The position numbers and the translations under genes were made by a program. A model generated the notes under the pieces. The model saw only the letters and a program-made list of their open reading frames with translations, searched no databases and was not told the DNA's origin. Source: an uncultured Clostridia bacterium (GTDB lineage: Bacteria; Bacillota; Clostridia; Christensenellales; Borkfalkiaceae). Taken from it: a DNA stretch of 64,000 nt. The DNA is taken from NCBI GenBank assembly GCA_944363645.1, contig CALVUR010000001.1, forward strand, positions 186,001 to 250,000. The letters run 5' to 3'. The number at the start of each line of letters is the position of its first letter. Position 1 is the first letter of the stretch. Positions 35,945 through 46,074 of the stretch are shown here, piece after piece.

Positions 35945-36088
35945 AGTTCCCCCAACGAAAAATTTGCCTTTAAATTCGTCAATATATTGTATCAGCAAAA
36001 GATATAAAAGTCAATAGGCATTTGAAAAATTTTTACTATAAATCAAAAAAATTTAACAAAGTATATAAATGTGAAAAATCAATATTAA

Positions 36089-36114
36089 AAAAACGCCAAA
36101 GGTTATGGCGTTTA
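36089..36114 (-). terminator. sigE terminator
   Basis: AAACGCCA and TGGCGTTT stem behind the sigE gene, with A-rich sequence on the plus strand giving U-rich RNA on the minus strand. Confidence 0.65.
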
Positions 36115-36145
36115 AATTTAACTTTTTAATCGACTTTTTAACTTT

Positions 36146-36856
36146 TTAATCACCTTCGGCTTTTTTGATTTCCTTTTTAAGTTTTAAAACTATTTTCTTT
36201 TCAAGCCGTGATATGTAACTTTGAGAGATGCCAAGTAAATCTGCAACTTCTTTTTGGGTAAGTTCTTTATCCCCTTTTAAACCAAACCGTAAAACCATGA
36301 TTTCTTTTTCACGCTTGTTAAGTTTTTCTAAAGCCTCTTTTAAAATTTGCCGTTCGCAATTTGCTTCAAGTTGTCTACTTACACCATCATTTTCAGTGCC
36401 TAAAATATCGGAAAGCAAAAGTTCGTTGCCTTCCCAATCGACATTTAAAGGTTCGTCAAAGGAAACTTCACCACGGCATTTTGCAATTTTTCTTAAATAC
36501 ATCAAAATTTCATTTTCAATACAGCGTGAAGCAAAGGTTGCAAGTTTTATCTTTTTATCCACATTAAAAGAATTGATCGCTTTTATTAGCCCAATCGAGC
36601 CGATTGATATAAGGTCATCAAGTTCTACACCCGTGTTGTCAAACTTGCGTGCAATATAGACAACGAGCCTTAAATTATGCTCGATAAGTTTTTTCTTTGC
36701 GTCGCTGTCGCCATCGGCAAGTTTTATAAGCATTTGCTGTTCTTCATCGGGGGTAAGCGGTTTTGGTAAAGCTTCGCCACCCGACAAATAATGCACCATG
36801 TTTTTGTCGCCAAAGATTTTTATCAATAAACTTTTTATGTAACTTAGTAAATTCAC
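36146..36856 (-). CDS. sigE: sporulation sigma factor sigma-E (pro-sigma-E)
   Basis: 236 residues starting at GTG 36856 behind GGGGG. The N-terminal pro-sequence (about 25 residues, [19 protein letters not shown]) is removed by SpoIIGA. Region 2 has [32 protein letters not shown] and [26 protein letters not shown]; region 4 has [23 protein letters not shown]. It drives early mother-cell gene expression. The spoIIGA gene lies directly upstream, the conserved spoIIG order. Two repeat copies sit between them, so the pair may not be on one transcript. Confidence 0.94.
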   Translation of the reverse strand: MNLLSYIKSLLIKIFGDKNMVHYLSGGEALPKPLTPDEEQQMLIKLADGDSDAKKKLIEHNLRLVVYIARKFDNTGVELDDLISIGSIGLIKAINSFNVDKKIKLATFASRCIENEILMYLRKIAKCRGEVSFDEPLNVDWEGNELLLSDILGTENDGVSRQLEANCERQILKEALEKLNKREKEIMVLRFGLKGDKELTQKEVADLLGISQSYISRLEKKIVLKLKKEIKKAEGD

Positions 36857-36898
36857 TTTTTACCCCCAAAAAAAACTTTTTTATTTTTGCGTAATTTT

Positions 36899-36930
36899 TG
36901 TATTTACGGGCTTATAGCCCCACTTTTTAT
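36899..36930 (+). repeat. palindromic repeat copy 10
   Basis: TTACGGGCTTATAGCCCCACTTTTT; left arm lost. One of two copies between spoIIGA and sigE. Confidence 0.75.
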
Positions 36931-37010
36931 GATTTTTAGCCCTTAATTACCGTTTAATTTATACTGATTTTTAACCTAAGTCGACGACGGGGTATGTATG
37001 CGGTTTTTTA

Positions 37011-37048
37011 CTAAAAAGTGGCGATAACGGGCTTATAGCCACACTTTT
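37011..37048 (+). repeat. palindromic repeat copy 11
   Basis: AAAAAGTGGCGATAACGGG then CTTATAGCCACACTTTT, overlapping the spoIIGA stop; near-consensus. Confidence 0.85.
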
Positions 37049-37850
37049 ACATAACGTACGCCCCCAATAGAAGTTCTTCTTTTATGCTTTTATTATCTAC
37101 TTCGCCAAGTAGGCAATTTGTGCGTTTGTTGCCCTTTTTAAGTTCAATCAAAATGCAGTCAATGTTATATAATTTTAGTTTACCTTCTTTGGTAACAGTT
37201 GAAAAATCTATCTCCCTTGTGCTTTTTATATCACCGCCACATTTACGAATTTTATCGATAATTTTCCTTTTACAAAGGGCAATGGGAAGCCCTGTTTTAT
37301 CGTCGATTAAAAGGTTACCGCTATCGTAATAACCGCTTACTTTAACCGCAACATCGCCACATTTTATAATGCAATTATATTTGTAGCGGTCGGTCATAAG
37401 CCCCTTTACTGCGCCATTTAAAAGTTTTTTAACGCCAAAAACGATTAGATAGCCGAGTAGAATTGTTACGCCCACAGGGATAAAACCTGATTGGCGGTTG
37501 CCGTACGTTTTAATATCTATGCCGGCAACATAAAAAATGCCGATAATTGCACCGCCTAATAAAAAGGTAAAAAGCAAAAATACATTAAAATATTTAATGT
37601 AGTCAAACACCCTATTATGCTTGATTGCGACAAAAGTTATCAAAAGACCTAACAAAATTTTTAGCAAAAACACATAAAGTGGCAAAATTTTTAAAAGCGG
37701 AAAGACTATTGCGCCCACCGTGCCGATAATTGCGCCGATAAAAATTTGCAGGTTTTTGTACTTTAATTTTAGTAGTTTTGCAGTTTCTTTTAAAAGTAAA
37801 AAATCCATTATTAAATTGTCTAAAATAACATACTCAATATAAACTTCCAT
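37047..37850 (-). CDS. spoIIGA: sigma-E processing peptidase SpoIIGA
   Basis: 267 residues. Five membrane helices in the first half (starting MEVYIEYVILDNLIMDFLLL, the family N-terminus), then a pepsin-like aspartic domain with KVSGYYDSGNLLIDDKTGLP containing the single catalytic Asp (about residue 175). It cleaves the pro-sequence of sigma-E. TATAAT (37863-37858 on the minus strand) ends only 7 bases before the ATG and there is no Shine-Dalgarno site, so the message may be leaderless. Confidence 0.93.
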   Translation of the reverse strand: MEVYIEYVILDNLIMDFLLLKETAKLLKLKYKNLQIFIGAIIGTVGAIVFPLLKILPLYVFLLKILLGLLITFVAIKHNRVFDYIKYFNVFLLFTFLLGGAIIGIFYVAGIDIKTYGNRQSGFIPVGVTILLGYLIVFGVKKLLNGAVKGLMTDRYKYNCIIKCGDVAVKVSGYYDSGNLLIDDKTGLPIALCKRKIIDKIRKCGGDIKSTREIDFSTVTKEGKLKLYNIDCILIELKKGNKRTNCLLGEVDNKSIKEELLLGAYVM

Positions 37851-38009
37851 TGGGTATATTATAGTGCTAATTTGTAAATAAAATAAAAGGCTTTTTTGTA
37901 TAATAAGTTGATTTTTTGTCGCCTATTTTAACTTTAAAACGACCGCCTTTTTTTACAAAAAGTTTAATTTTTAGATAAAAAAGTAAATTTCGTATGCAAA
38001 AAGTCGCCC

Positions 38010-38047
38010 TAAAAATGTCGAATAATCGACCTATAGAGCGACTTTTG
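38010..38047 (+). repeat. palindromic repeat copy 12
   Basis: AAAAATGTCGAATAATCGACCTATAGAGCGACTTTT, second core type, with the arm changed to GTCG/CGAC on both sides so pairing is kept. Behind lysS. Confidence 0.8.
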
Positions 38048-38072
38048 AGTTTTTATATGTTATTTTTGCAGA

Positions 38073-39644
38073 TTAAAATTCAAACAAGAAATTGTATTCT
38101 TTTTTATCAACAGCAGCCAAAAATAAATAAAGTCTTGGACCAGCATCTTGACCGATTAAAAGGTTATAAAATACCTTAAAATATTGTTGCTGAATTTGCA
38201 TATTTTCTTTTTTGGATAGTTCGGGGTTGTTGATAATTGAATAGATAAATTGTTGAACTTCTTTTTCTTTAACGCTGTCTTGACTTTCGATATAATCGTG
38301 AAGTTTTTTAACTGCTGACTTTTTGTCGTCGTCAAGGGTTTCGTAATAAGCGGTATTTTTTTCTTTTAAGAGTTTGTACATCTTTGATGGTTGATATTCG
38401 CTTATCCAATTTTTTACCCTTAAAAGTCTTTCAGCGTCTTCTTTGGTAAAGGTTACGTCAAGTTTGGTCAAAAGTTGTCTTACAGGCTCTTCTTTAAAGT
38501 CGACAACGGTTGCAACGCTTGCCAAAACGCCAAACGGAACTTTTGAACGAGTGTTTTTGCCGTTTATAAGTGCCAAATCAAACACTGCGCTGTAAAACTC
38601 GTCTGCTTCGCCGTTTTTGTATGCTTCGACGCCCTTATCAAATTCGCTGTAATGGCGGATAATGGTGTCGTCAAAGTTGAATGAAAAGCCGTCTTTTGGT
38701 TCGTATTTAGCAAAGAGCCAACGAACCATATCAGGTTCATAAACCTTTAAAACTTCTTTAGGGGTAATGTTGTTACCGGTGGATGAGTGCATGTCGCCAC
38801 GGCCAGCAACTGAAAGCCAGCCATAACCGCAAAATAGTGGTGGGGTTACGCCAAAAATGTTTTGAGCGACGTCGCAAGCAACAACGTATGAACCGCTTGC
38901 CGATGCGTGGTCGATACCACCCGGCTCAAAGTCGACGCCTTCAACGCCCCAACGCATTGGCCAGTCAACCTTCCAAACAAGTTTGATCATATGGTAATCT
39001 CTTACACGGACGGTTTTTACTTGACCACATTTTTTACAGCGGTAAGTGATTTCTTCGCCGTCTGGTGATGATGAGATAACTTGGGTAAAGTCTGTTTTGC
39101 AGTTGTCGCAATATACGCTTAATGGGTAGTAGTTTTCCCTTTCGCCTTCGTCGGCGTCTTGGGTTTTATACTTCATTAAAATATCGTAAATTTCAAACCT
39201 TTTTTTGATTGCGTATACTACGCCGTCAACGTATCTGCCGGAAGTGTATTCTTTTGCTTGATAACGATAATCTGGATAGATATTGAGTTCTTGTAAAGAC
39301 TGTTCAAATTCCTTTTCGTTATATTCTGCGTACGAACTTTTTTCGCCGTGAGGATCTTTGATAAAGGCATAAGGCATACCGATATATTTATCAAAATCGT
39401 CAGCAATTTTTGCGATGTTTGAAGGAACTTTTCTTAACCTATCAAACTCGTCCCACGAAAAGAGTAAGCGTGCTTTTTTGCCCCTTGCGATAAGCGCTTG
39501 AACAACATAATAACTTGTAGCAACGTCTCTAAAATTGCCGATGTGTACAGAACCAGATGGGCTGATACCTGCGGCACAAACATATTCTTCTTTATTAGGG
39601 TTTCTTGCGATAATTTCATCAGCAAGTCTAAATGCCCAATGCAT
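38073..39644 (-). CDS. lysS: class I lysyl-tRNA synthetase
   Basis: 523 residues of the archaeal-type class I enzyme. The HIGH-like motif is GSVHIGNFRDVATS (about 31-44). A zinc-binding cluster CDNCK with CKKCG lies around 172-200. The KMSKS-like site is DMHSSTGNNITP (about 285). The class I form occurs in some Clostridia, spirochaetes and alphaproteobacteria in place of the usual class II LysS. I see no T-box leader upstream. GAGGTG precedes the ATG. Confidence 0.93.
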   Translation of the reverse strand: MHWAFRLADEIIARNPNKEEYVCAAGISPSGSVHIGNFRDVATSYYVVQALIARGKKARLLFSWDEFDRLRKVPSNIAKIADDFDKYIGMPYAFIKDPHGEKSSYAEYNEKEFEQSLQELNIYPDYRYQAKEYTSGRYVDGVVYAIKKRFEIYDILMKYKTQDADEGERENYYPLSVYCDNCKTDFTQVISSSPDGEEITYRCKKCGQVKTVRVRDYHMIKLVWKVDWPMRWGVEGVDFEPGGIDHASASGSYVVACDVAQNIFGVTPPLFCGYGWLSVAGRGDMHSSTGNNITPKEVLKVYEPDMVRWLFAKYEPKDGFSFNFDDTIIRHYSEFDKGVEAYKNGEADEFYSAVFDLALINGKNTRSKVPFGVLASVATVVDFKEEPVRQLLTKLDVTFTKEDAERLLRVKNWISEYQPSKMYKLLKEKNTAYYETLDDDKKSAVKKLHDYIESQDSVKEKEVQQFIYSIINNPELSKKENMQIQQQYFKVFYNLLIGQDAGPRLYLFLAAVDKKEYNFLFEF

Positions 39645-39754
39645 AAATTCACCTCAAACTTAACTATATTTAAAACTTAATTTTTACAAAATTTAAAATG
39701 TGATTTTTATAATTTTAACCACATTTTTAGCACAAAATTTTGTGCAATTTTTAA

Positions 39755-39793
39755 TAAAAAAGTGGCGATAACGGGCTTATAGCCCCACTTTTT
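39755..39793 (+). repeat. palindromic repeat copy 13
   Basis: AAAAAAGTGGCGATAACGGG then CTTATAGCCCCACTTTTT, consensus form, 7 bases behind the kinase stop. Confidence 0.9.
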
Positions 39794-39799
39794 GAATTT

Positions 39800-40345
39800 T
39801 TATTGAATTTTAGAAAGCCAACTGTTATAAATAAGTTCGGCAACTTTTTCAGGACAAATATTGGTTGTATCGATAACAAAATCGTAATTTGTCATGTCCA
39901 AAATATCTACGCCGTAATAGTCTAAATAGCGACGTTTTTCGCTTGCACGCCTTGATTCTAAACTTTTTTCAGTTTCTTCAACAGTGCAAAAATGTTCGTC
40001 AGTACGATTGGCGTCAAACACCCTATGTGCAGCGACATCGTGGTCGGCTTTTAGATAAAAACTTACTGCACTTGGGACAAAGTGGAAAGCAAGACGGGAA
40101 TCGAAAATGTAGTTACCTTCTTTCTCGTCGTAACTTTTAAGCATATCGTCAACCAAAGTGTCGTACTGCTTATCTTTTTCATTGTTGATATTAAATTGTT
40201 CAACTGTCATGTTCAAACTTTTGGCAATTCTACGATAAATGACACCCGCTGAGATAATTTCAGCGTTCATTTTTTCTTTTAAAATTTTAGCAACAGTGGT
40301 TTTGCCACTACCTAAATCACCTGCAAGCGAAATTTTAAAATTCAT
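39800..40345 (-). CDS. cytidylate kinase-like nucleoside monophosphate kinase
   Basis: 181 residues from ATG 40345, chosen for GGTGAT just before it; a longer frame from 40411 has no site. P-loop SLAGDLGSGKTTVAKIL (about 5-21), then AEIISAGVIYRRIAKSLNM, DSRLAFHFVPSAVSFYLKAD and a lid-like ESRRASEKRRYLDYYGVD. The pattern matches the shorter archaeal-like Cmk group, which phosphorylates CMP. An alternative is an AAA-33 kinase of unknown substrate. Confidence 0.75.
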   Translation of the reverse strand: MNFKISLAGDLGSGKTTVAKILKEKMNAEIISAGVIYRRIAKSLNMTVEQFNINNEKDKQYDTLVDDMLKSYDEKEGNYIFDSRLAFHFVPSAVSFYLKADHDVAAHRVFDANRTDEHFCTVEETEKSLESRRASEKRRYLDYYGVDILDMTNYDFVIDTTNICPEKVAELIYNSWLSKIQ

Positions 40346-40571
40346 TTTTATCACCATTTTTATTTGAAGTACTAATAGTAATATTATATACATTTGTAAG
40401 CATTTCGTCAATTAAATTTTACTTTATTTAACCGATTTTTATTTTTGCTTTTCGTTACATTTTTAAGCATTACTTTTTGCCCTAAAAAAATCATTAAATT
40501 TTAACAAAAATTGGCGTAAAAATTATCTTTTATTTTGCCTAAAAATTAGTAAATTAAAACCTTTAAAAAAA

Positions 40572-40622
40572 TAAAAAAAGTAGCGATAACAGGCTTATAG
40601 GCCCATTAATGCCACTTTTTTT
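40572..40622 (+). repeat. palindromic repeat copy 14
   Basis: AAAAAAAGTAGCGATAACAGGCTTATAGG, then a 10-base insert CCCATTAATG, then CCACTTTTTTT. Behind the topoisomerase A gene; an expanded variant. Confidence 0.8.
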
Positions 40623-40625
40623 GTA

Positions 40626-43073
40626 TTAGAAGAACATGACTTTGTCTGGTTGACAATTACCTATTGATTTAATAAGTTTACCTTTTGATTCACGTGTGTC
40701 TTGAGCGATATCTTTTAGGTCTGCATAGAACTCTTGACCGAGTCTATCTAAAATGTAAACGCCCTTTGTATCTTCGCTAACAACCTTTGCCTTTAAGACA
40801 ATTTCGGCAAACTTTTTGTCGCCAAGATCCATAATCATTACGCCTTTACGTGTTTTAACAAGTTTTTTAATGGTGTCGCATTCGACCACTTTAAACAAGC
40901 CGTTTGATGCGCCTAAAACCACTTTCTGCTTATCAACAATTTGCGTTGCGTAAATTACCTCATCGCCTTCATATAAGCCCATACCCTTTACACCGCCAGC
41001 AACACGAAGTTGTTCTGGAACGCCGTCATAGAGCATGTTTAACGTCATACCTTTTTTGGTAACATATAGCAATGTCGCTTGTGGATTTTCTTGTTCGACG
41101 GTGATAATTTCGTCGTCGTCTTTAATCTTCATTGCTTGGTAATAACCTTTAAGCACAGTGTATTCTTGCCATGGGGTTACCTTTATCATACCTTGCTTTG
41201 TAACAAAGAGCAATCTGCCTTCGGGTACTTCGATGCCTTTAACCGCAAACAAGCCAACAGCCTTTTCGTTTGACTGCGCTTGACGGAACATGTCTTCAAG
41301 GGTAACACCGCCACTTAAACTGCCTTTTGCTTCCGGCATTACTTCAACGTCTATCTTGAAGCAGTTACCGAGATTTGTGAAGCAGTAAACTTGCTCTTCA
41401 GTGGTTGCCTTTACGCTTTGAGTAAAGATATCACGAGGAAGTGCCCTTGTGTTTTCGCTTAAACGTTTAAACTGGGATGGTTTAAGTTTTCTTAACTTGC
41501 CTAATTCGTTTAATGCGATAACATAAGTTTCGACAACATGTTTATCTTCGCCCACCTTTACTTCAATCTTGTCGGCAGTTTCAACGATAGTTGTACGTCT
41601 TTCGTCAGCGTATTTTCTCTTAACTTCTAAAAGTTCTTTTGTAACAACTTCAAATTGTTTTTTCTTGCTGGCGATGATTGCTTCGTATTCTTTGATTAAC
41701 TCTTTTAATCTCTTGAGTTCTTGTTTTAAGTTTGTAACTTCAAGTTTTGTAAGTCTTGCAAGCCTTAAATCTAAAATAGCGTTTGCTTGCTTTTCACTTA
41801 AATTAAATGTCTTTCTTAAATTTGCCCTTGCGGTTGCCGTGTCTTGGCTTGTTTTGATAATTCTAATTACTTCGTCAATGTTTTCAACCGCAATGATTAA
41901 ACCTTCTAAAATGTGGGCACGTTCTTTTGCCTTATCTAAATCGTATTTGGTTCTTCTTAAAACCACATTTCTTTGGAATTCTGTATAATAACGGAATATG
42001 TCCAAAAGCCCAAGTTGTTGGGGTTTGCCGTCAGCGATTACAACCATATTGATACCAAAAGATAGTTGTAAATCGGAATATTTATACAATGCTTCCAAAG
42101 TCTTTTCTACATTAGCATCTTTTTTGAGCCTTATGACTGCACGCATACCGTTACGGTCTGACTCGTCAGCGACAGACATAATGTTATCAGCCAAAATTTG
42201 CTTTTTCTTTTTGTCGTCGCCGTCAGAGCACATATCGTCAATCTTGCGAAGCATTTCGGCTTTGTTTACCGTGTAAGGAATTTCTGTAATTACGATGTTT
42301 TTACCGCCCTTATCGTTTTCTTCGATATGAAGTTTGGCACGCATCATAATTTTGCCTTTACCGGTGGTGTAAGCCTTTTTTAACTCATCACCGCTTATGA
42401 CATAACCGCCCGTTGGAAAGTCTGGACCTTGCACGATTTTCATCATTTCGGGCAAAGTGATTTTTGGGTTATCAATGTATGCGCACGCACCGTCGATAAC
42501 TTCGCCTAAGTTGTGTGGCGGAATGTTTGTTGCTAAACCAACGGCAATACCCGTTGCGCCGTTTACAAGTAAGTTTGGATAGTGGCTTGGAAGTACATCA
42601 GGTTCTTTTAACGAGTCGTCAAAGTTTAAGTTCCACTTAACTGTATCCTTTTCGATATCTTTGACAAGTTCCATTGCAAGTGGTTGCATTTTTACTTCGG
42701 TGTAACGCATAGCAGCGGCTGGGTCGCCGTCGACTGAACCGAAGTTACCTTGACCGTTTACAAGCGTCATACGCATGTTGTAGGGCTGGGCAAGCCTTAC
42801 CATTGCATCGTAAACAGATGTATCGCCGTGGGGGTGGTACTTACCTAAAACTTCACCGACTACCCTTGCGCTTTTTTTGTAGCCTTTGTCGGGGAAGATG
42901 CCGTTTTCGTACATTGAATAGATAATTCTTCTTTGAACGGGTTTTAAGCCGTCTTCTACCCTTGGAATTGCCCTGTCTAAAATAACATATTCGGCATAGG
43001 GTATCATTGAATTATGTAAAACGTCCTCAAACGCATTATTTATAATTTTCTTTTCGTTTCCAAAGTTTTCCAT
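40626..43073 (-). CDS. type IIA DNA topoisomerase subunit A (GyrA/ParC)
   Basis: 815 residues. The N-terminal breakage-reunion domain has [19 protein letters not shown] (about 40-58), [14 protein letters not shown] and the catalytic tyrosine in [11 protein letters not shown] (about 116). The middle is a long coiled coil (about 370-480). The C-terminal beta-pinwheel, about 500-815, lacks a clear GyrA box (QRRGGKG). That absence, and wording such as VILDRAIPR and VNGQGNFG, leaves open whether this is gyrase or topoisomerase IV. It is transcribed after the B subunit. Confidence 0.9.
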   Translation of the reverse strand: MENFGNEKKIINNAFEDVLHNSMIPYAEYVILDRAIPRVEDGLKPVQRRIIYSMYENGIFPDKGYKKSARVVGEVLGKYHPHGDTSVYDAMVRLAQPYNMRMTLVNGQGNFGSVDGDPAAAMRYTEVKMQPLAMELVKDIEKDTVKWNLNFDDSLKEPDVLPSHYPNLLVNGATGIAVGLATNIPPHNLGEVIDGACAYIDNPKITLPEMMKIVQGPDFPTGGYVISGDELKKAYTTGKGKIMMRAKLHIEENDKGGKNIVITEIPYTVNKAEMLRKIDDMCSDGDDKKKKQILADNIMSVADESDRNGMRAVIRLKKDANVEKTLEALYKYSDLQLSFGINMVVIADGKPQQLGLLDIFRYYTEFQRNVVLRRTKYDLDKAKERAHILEGLIIAVENIDEVIRIIKTSQDTATARANLRKTFNLSEKQANAILDLRLARLTKLEVTNLKQELKRLKELIKEYEAIIASKKKQFEVVTKELLEVKRKYADERRTTIVETADKIEVKVGEDKHVVETYVIALNELGKLRKLKPSQFKRLSENTRALPRDIFTQSVKATTEEQVYCFTNLGNCFKIDVEVMPEAKGSLSGGVTLEDMFRQAQSNEKAVGLFAVKGIEVPEGRLLFVTKQGMIKVTPWQEYTVLKGYYQAMKIKDDDEIITVEQENPQATLLYVTKKGMTLNMLYDGVPEQLRVAGGVKGMGLYEGDEVIYATQIVDKQKVVLGASNGLFKVVECDTIKKLVKTRKGVMIMDLGDKKFAEIVLKAKVVSEDTKGVYILDRLGQEFYADLKDIAQDTRESKGKLIKSIGNCQPDKVMFF

Positions 43074-43082
43074 TTTTCACCT

Positions 43083-43119
43083 CAAAAGTAAGATAATCGA
43101 CCTATAGCCCCACTTTTAG
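43083..43119 (+). repeat. palindromic repeat copy 15
   Basis: CAAAAGTAAGATAATCGACCTATAGCCCCACTTTTAG, second core type, between subunit B and A genes; it overlaps the B stop region and the A ribosome site is close by. Confidence 0.75.
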
Positions 43120-45089
43120 ACATCTTTTCTTAGTTCAAAGTTGTCTTCTTTATTGAAGTCTGCATAGGTTTGAATATAGGCTTTTCTGCCTTCTGATTCG
43201 CTACCCATAAGGATAGGAATTAACCTTTCGGCTTCGGCAATATCGTCAAGCGTTACACGCATTAGCATACGTGTTTTGGGGTTCATAGTTGTTTCCCAAA
43301 GTTGTTGTGGGTTCATTTCGCCCAAACCTTTATAACGTTGCAACTGGTATCCACGGCCTACGATGTCTATCTTCTTTTTAAGTTCTTTATCGTCATAAGC
43401 GTATTCGACAATGTCTTTTTTGTAAATCTTGTATAGTGGTGGCATACCGATGTATACATGGCCTTCTTGGATAAGTGGTTTCATGTAACGGTAGAAGAAT
43501 GTAAGTAAAATTGCACGGATGTGCGCACCGTCTTGGTCGGCGTCTGATAAAATGATAACTTTATCATAATTTAAATCTTTCATTTTAAAGTCATCACCGA
43601 TACCTGTGCCTAATGCCCCGATAATGGTGCGGATTTCTTCGTTTTCTAAAATCTTTTCTAAACGCTTTTTCTCTGCGTTAAGTGGCTTACCGCGAAGTGG
43701 CAAAATTGCCTGATATTGACGATCCCTACCCTGCTTTGCTGTACCGCCAGCAGAATCGCCTTCTACGATAAATACTTCGTTTAAAGCGGCTTTTCTTGAA
43801 GTGCAATCGGCAAGTTTACCAACTAAGCGTGTTCTGTCGGCGGATGTTTTTGCCCTTGCAATGTCTTTTGCGTGCTTGATTGCCTTTCTTACCTTTGCTT
43901 CTTCAATGGCTTTTGCAATAATTTTATCAAGGTCAGCAAAGTTCTTCTTGTTTTTCATAGCCTTTTGAAGTTCTTGATAAGTAACGCTGTCTAATGCGTT
44001 TTTGGCTTCAGGGTTACCAAGTTTTGCCTTTGTTTGACCTTCAAACTGGGCGTTTTTCATCTTGATTGAGATGATTGCCGTCATACCTTTACGGAAGTCT
44101 TCGCCCAAAAAGTTTTCGTCTTTATCCTTTAAAAACGAGTGGGAACGAGCGTATTCATTGAAGGCTTTTGTTAAGCCTGACTTAAAGCCTTCTTCGTGCT
44201 TACCGCCTTCAGGGGTGGGGATGTTGTTGACAAACGACAAAATTGTTTCGTTATAACCATCGGTGTGTTGGATGGCAAACTCAATTTTCATGTGGTCGTG
44301 CTTTTCACCGGTATCGTACTCTGCCTGTGCGTAAATTGGGCTGTCGATAAGGGTGGTGTTGCCAGCATTTAAGTATTTTACATAGTCGTAAATACCGCCT
44401 TCATAGCAGAAAGTATGCTCTTCAGGATTTTTGGAACGGTTGTCGATAAATTTAAGTTTGATACCCTTGTTTAAAAAGGCTAATTCCCTTAAACGCCTTG
44501 CGATTACGTCAGCGTTGAATTCGACCGATTCAAACATTGTTGGGTCTGGTTTAAACCTTACAAACGTGCCGTGCTTTTTGGTTTCTACACCGGTATCAAC
44601 AAGTGGACCTGTGGGGACGCCTGCATAAATTTTGCCCGTCTTTTTGTCTACCCAACTTTTAAAGTCCATTTTATATATGGTCTTTTTGAAAACTTCAACT
44701 TTAAGCCATTCGGAAAGGGCGTTTGTAACCGATGCGCCTACGCCGTGCAAACCGCCTGAATAACTGTAGTTGTCGTTATCAAACTTACCGCCAGCGTGCA
44801 AGTGGGTAAATACAACTTCTACGCCGGAAACTTTTGCCTTGGGGTGAATGTCTGTTGGGATGCCCCTACCGTTATCTTCAACCGATGCGCTTCCGTCTGG
44901 GTATAAAACAACAAGCACTGTGTCGCCAAAGCCGTTTGATACTTCGTCGATAGAGTTATCTACGATTTCCCATAAGATGTGGTGTAACCCCTTAATATTT
45001 GTACCGCCTACGTACATGCCCGGTCTTAACCTCACTGCTTCTAAGCCCTCAAGAATTTTAATCTTCTCTGCAGAATAAGCACTGCTCAT
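43116..45089 (-). CDS. type IIA DNA topoisomerase subunit B (GyrB/ParE)
   Basis: 657 residues. GHKL ATPase motifs are EIVDNSIDEVSNG (about 40), VEDNGRGIPTDIHP (about 68) and GGLHGVGASVTNALS (about 110). The TOPRIM part has VEGDSAGGTAKQGRDR (about 425) and ILSDADQDGAHIRAIL (about 495). The C-terminus is QRYKGLGEMNPQQLWETTMNP. The QDGAHIR form and absence of recF/dnaN neighbours make topoisomerase IV possible; gyrase is equally possible. AGGAGG precedes the ATG. Confidence 0.92.
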   Translation of the reverse strand: MSSAYSAEKIKILEGLEAVRLRPGMYVGGTNIKGLHHILWEIVDNSIDEVSNGFGDTVLVVLYPDGSASVEDNGRGIPTDIHPKAKVSGVEVVFTHLHAGGKFDNDNYSYSGGLHGVGASVTNALSEWLKVEVFKKTIYKMDFKSWVDKKTGKIYAGVPTGPLVDTGVETKKHGTFVRFKPDPTMFESVEFNADVIARRLRELAFLNKGIKLKFIDNRSKNPEEHTFCYEGGIYDYVKYLNAGNTTLIDSPIYAQAEYDTGEKHDHMKIEFAIQHTDGYNETILSFVNNIPTPEGGKHEEGFKSGLTKAFNEYARSHSFLKDKDENFLGEDFRKGMTAIISIKMKNAQFEGQTKAKLGNPEAKNALDSVTYQELQKAMKNKKNFADLDKIIAKAIEEAKVRKAIKHAKDIARAKTSADRTRLVGKLADCTSRKAALNEVFIVEGDSAGGTAKQGRDRQYQAILPLRGKPLNAEKKRLEKILENEEIRTIIGALGTGIGDDFKMKDLNYDKVIILSDADQDGAHIRAILLTFFYRYMKPLIQEGHVYIGMPPLYKIYKKDIVEYAYDDKELKKKIDIVGRGYQLQRYKGLGEMNPQQLWETTMNPKTRMLMRVTLDDIAEAERLIPILMGSESEGRKAYIQTYADFNKEDNFELRKDV

Positions 45090-45171
45090 AACCGTCCTCC
45101 TAATATATCTAAAAATAATTATGATTTACGAATTGATTTTTTTAGCCTTTAACTTTTGTAATTTTAGAGTA

Positions 45172-45209
45172 AAAACGGCTAATAACGGGCTTATAGCCCC
45201 ACTTTTTTA
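45172..45209 (+). repeat. palindromic repeat copy 16
   Basis: AAAAACGGCTAATAACGGGCTTATAGCCCCACTTTTTT, 40 bases behind the ArsR-like gene. Confidence 0.85.
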
Positions 45210-45250
45210 TTTTTACCCTTTAAAATTTATTTTTACTTTTGTCCCCCGAT

Positions 45251-45790
45251 TTAGGTGGGAATAACTTTTATTATTTTTCCGTTTTGTCGCTTTAAATAAC
45301 CGAATTCAAGCATTTCACGTTTGGCGGTTAAATAGTCTTCACACTTTTCGGCAATGATAAGCGAAGCCTTGCCTTCAGTATACTTTTTACCCACTTGAAA
45401 CTCTTTTGCGATGATTTGGTAAACTGCCTTTCGCTTATTGATTTGAACGGGAAGATCAACCACCCTACCGTTTACGAAACATTCCTTTTCAACGGCGGTA
45501 ACGTAAACATCTTTATCGGGTACTGCCGTATGAAGTAATTTTTTTAAGTCCTGCGCCAAAACATTATTTGGTATTGAGTAGATTTGATAATACTGTTCTT
45601 TTTTGGCAACAACAAGGTTAGCGGTCAGTAATTTTTTCAAGTGGAAACTGACCGTCGATATGGAAATATTAAGTTCTAAACTGAGTTCTTCAACAAACTT
45701 GGGCCGTTCGGTTAAGGAAGCCAAAATTCTTAATCTTGACTTATCGGCAAGTGCTGTTAAAAGAACATCACCCTTAATTGATACTGCCAT
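45251..45790 (-). CDS. ArsR-family regulator with DUF2087 domain
   Basis: 179 residues. The N-terminal winged helix (about 10-75) reads ALADKSRLRILASLTERPKFVEELS and ISISTVSFHLKKLL. The C-terminal part (about 105-179) resembles DUF2087 (RKAVYQIIAKEFQVGKKYTE, DYLTAKREMLEFGYLKR). ATG 45790 is chosen because a consensus promoter (see next entry) covers the upstream part of a longer frame. No metal-binding cysteine pair is obvious, so the signal is unknown. There is no good ribosome site. Confidence 0.75.
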   Translation of the reverse strand: MAVSIKGDVLLTALADKSRLRILASLTERPKFVEELSLELNISISTVSFHLKKLLTANLVVAKKEQYYQIYSIPNNVLAQDLKKLLHTAVPDKDVYVTAVEKECFVNGRVVDLPVQINKRKAVYQIIAKEFQVGKKYTEGKASLIIAEKCEDYLTAKREMLEFGYLKRQNGKIIKVIPT

Positions 45791-45830
45791 AATATTTTTA
45801 TCAACACACAAATAAATTTTTGCATTTACT

Positions 45831-45858
45831 ATTATACACATCAAATTAAATTTGTCAA
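45831..45858 (-). promoter_or_regulatory. sigma-A promoter of ArsR-like gene
   Basis: On the minus strand TTGACA (45858-45853), 16 bases, TATAAT (45836-45831): both hexamers perfect. Confidence 0.75.
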
Positions 45859-46074
45859 GTAAATTTTTAGAAAAATAGCAAAAAAAATCCGCTTTATAAG
45901 GAAAAAATGCCCCTATAAAGCGGATATCAATATATATTATATAATTTGTAATGTAATTTTAGTTAAATTTTTGGGTTTAAAATCGTTATATTTTTAGTAA
46001 AAATTGGCGTGAATTTTTGAGCGGTTTTTTGGCAGTTTTTTAGCAAAAATAACATCAAAAATTTTTACTTAAAA

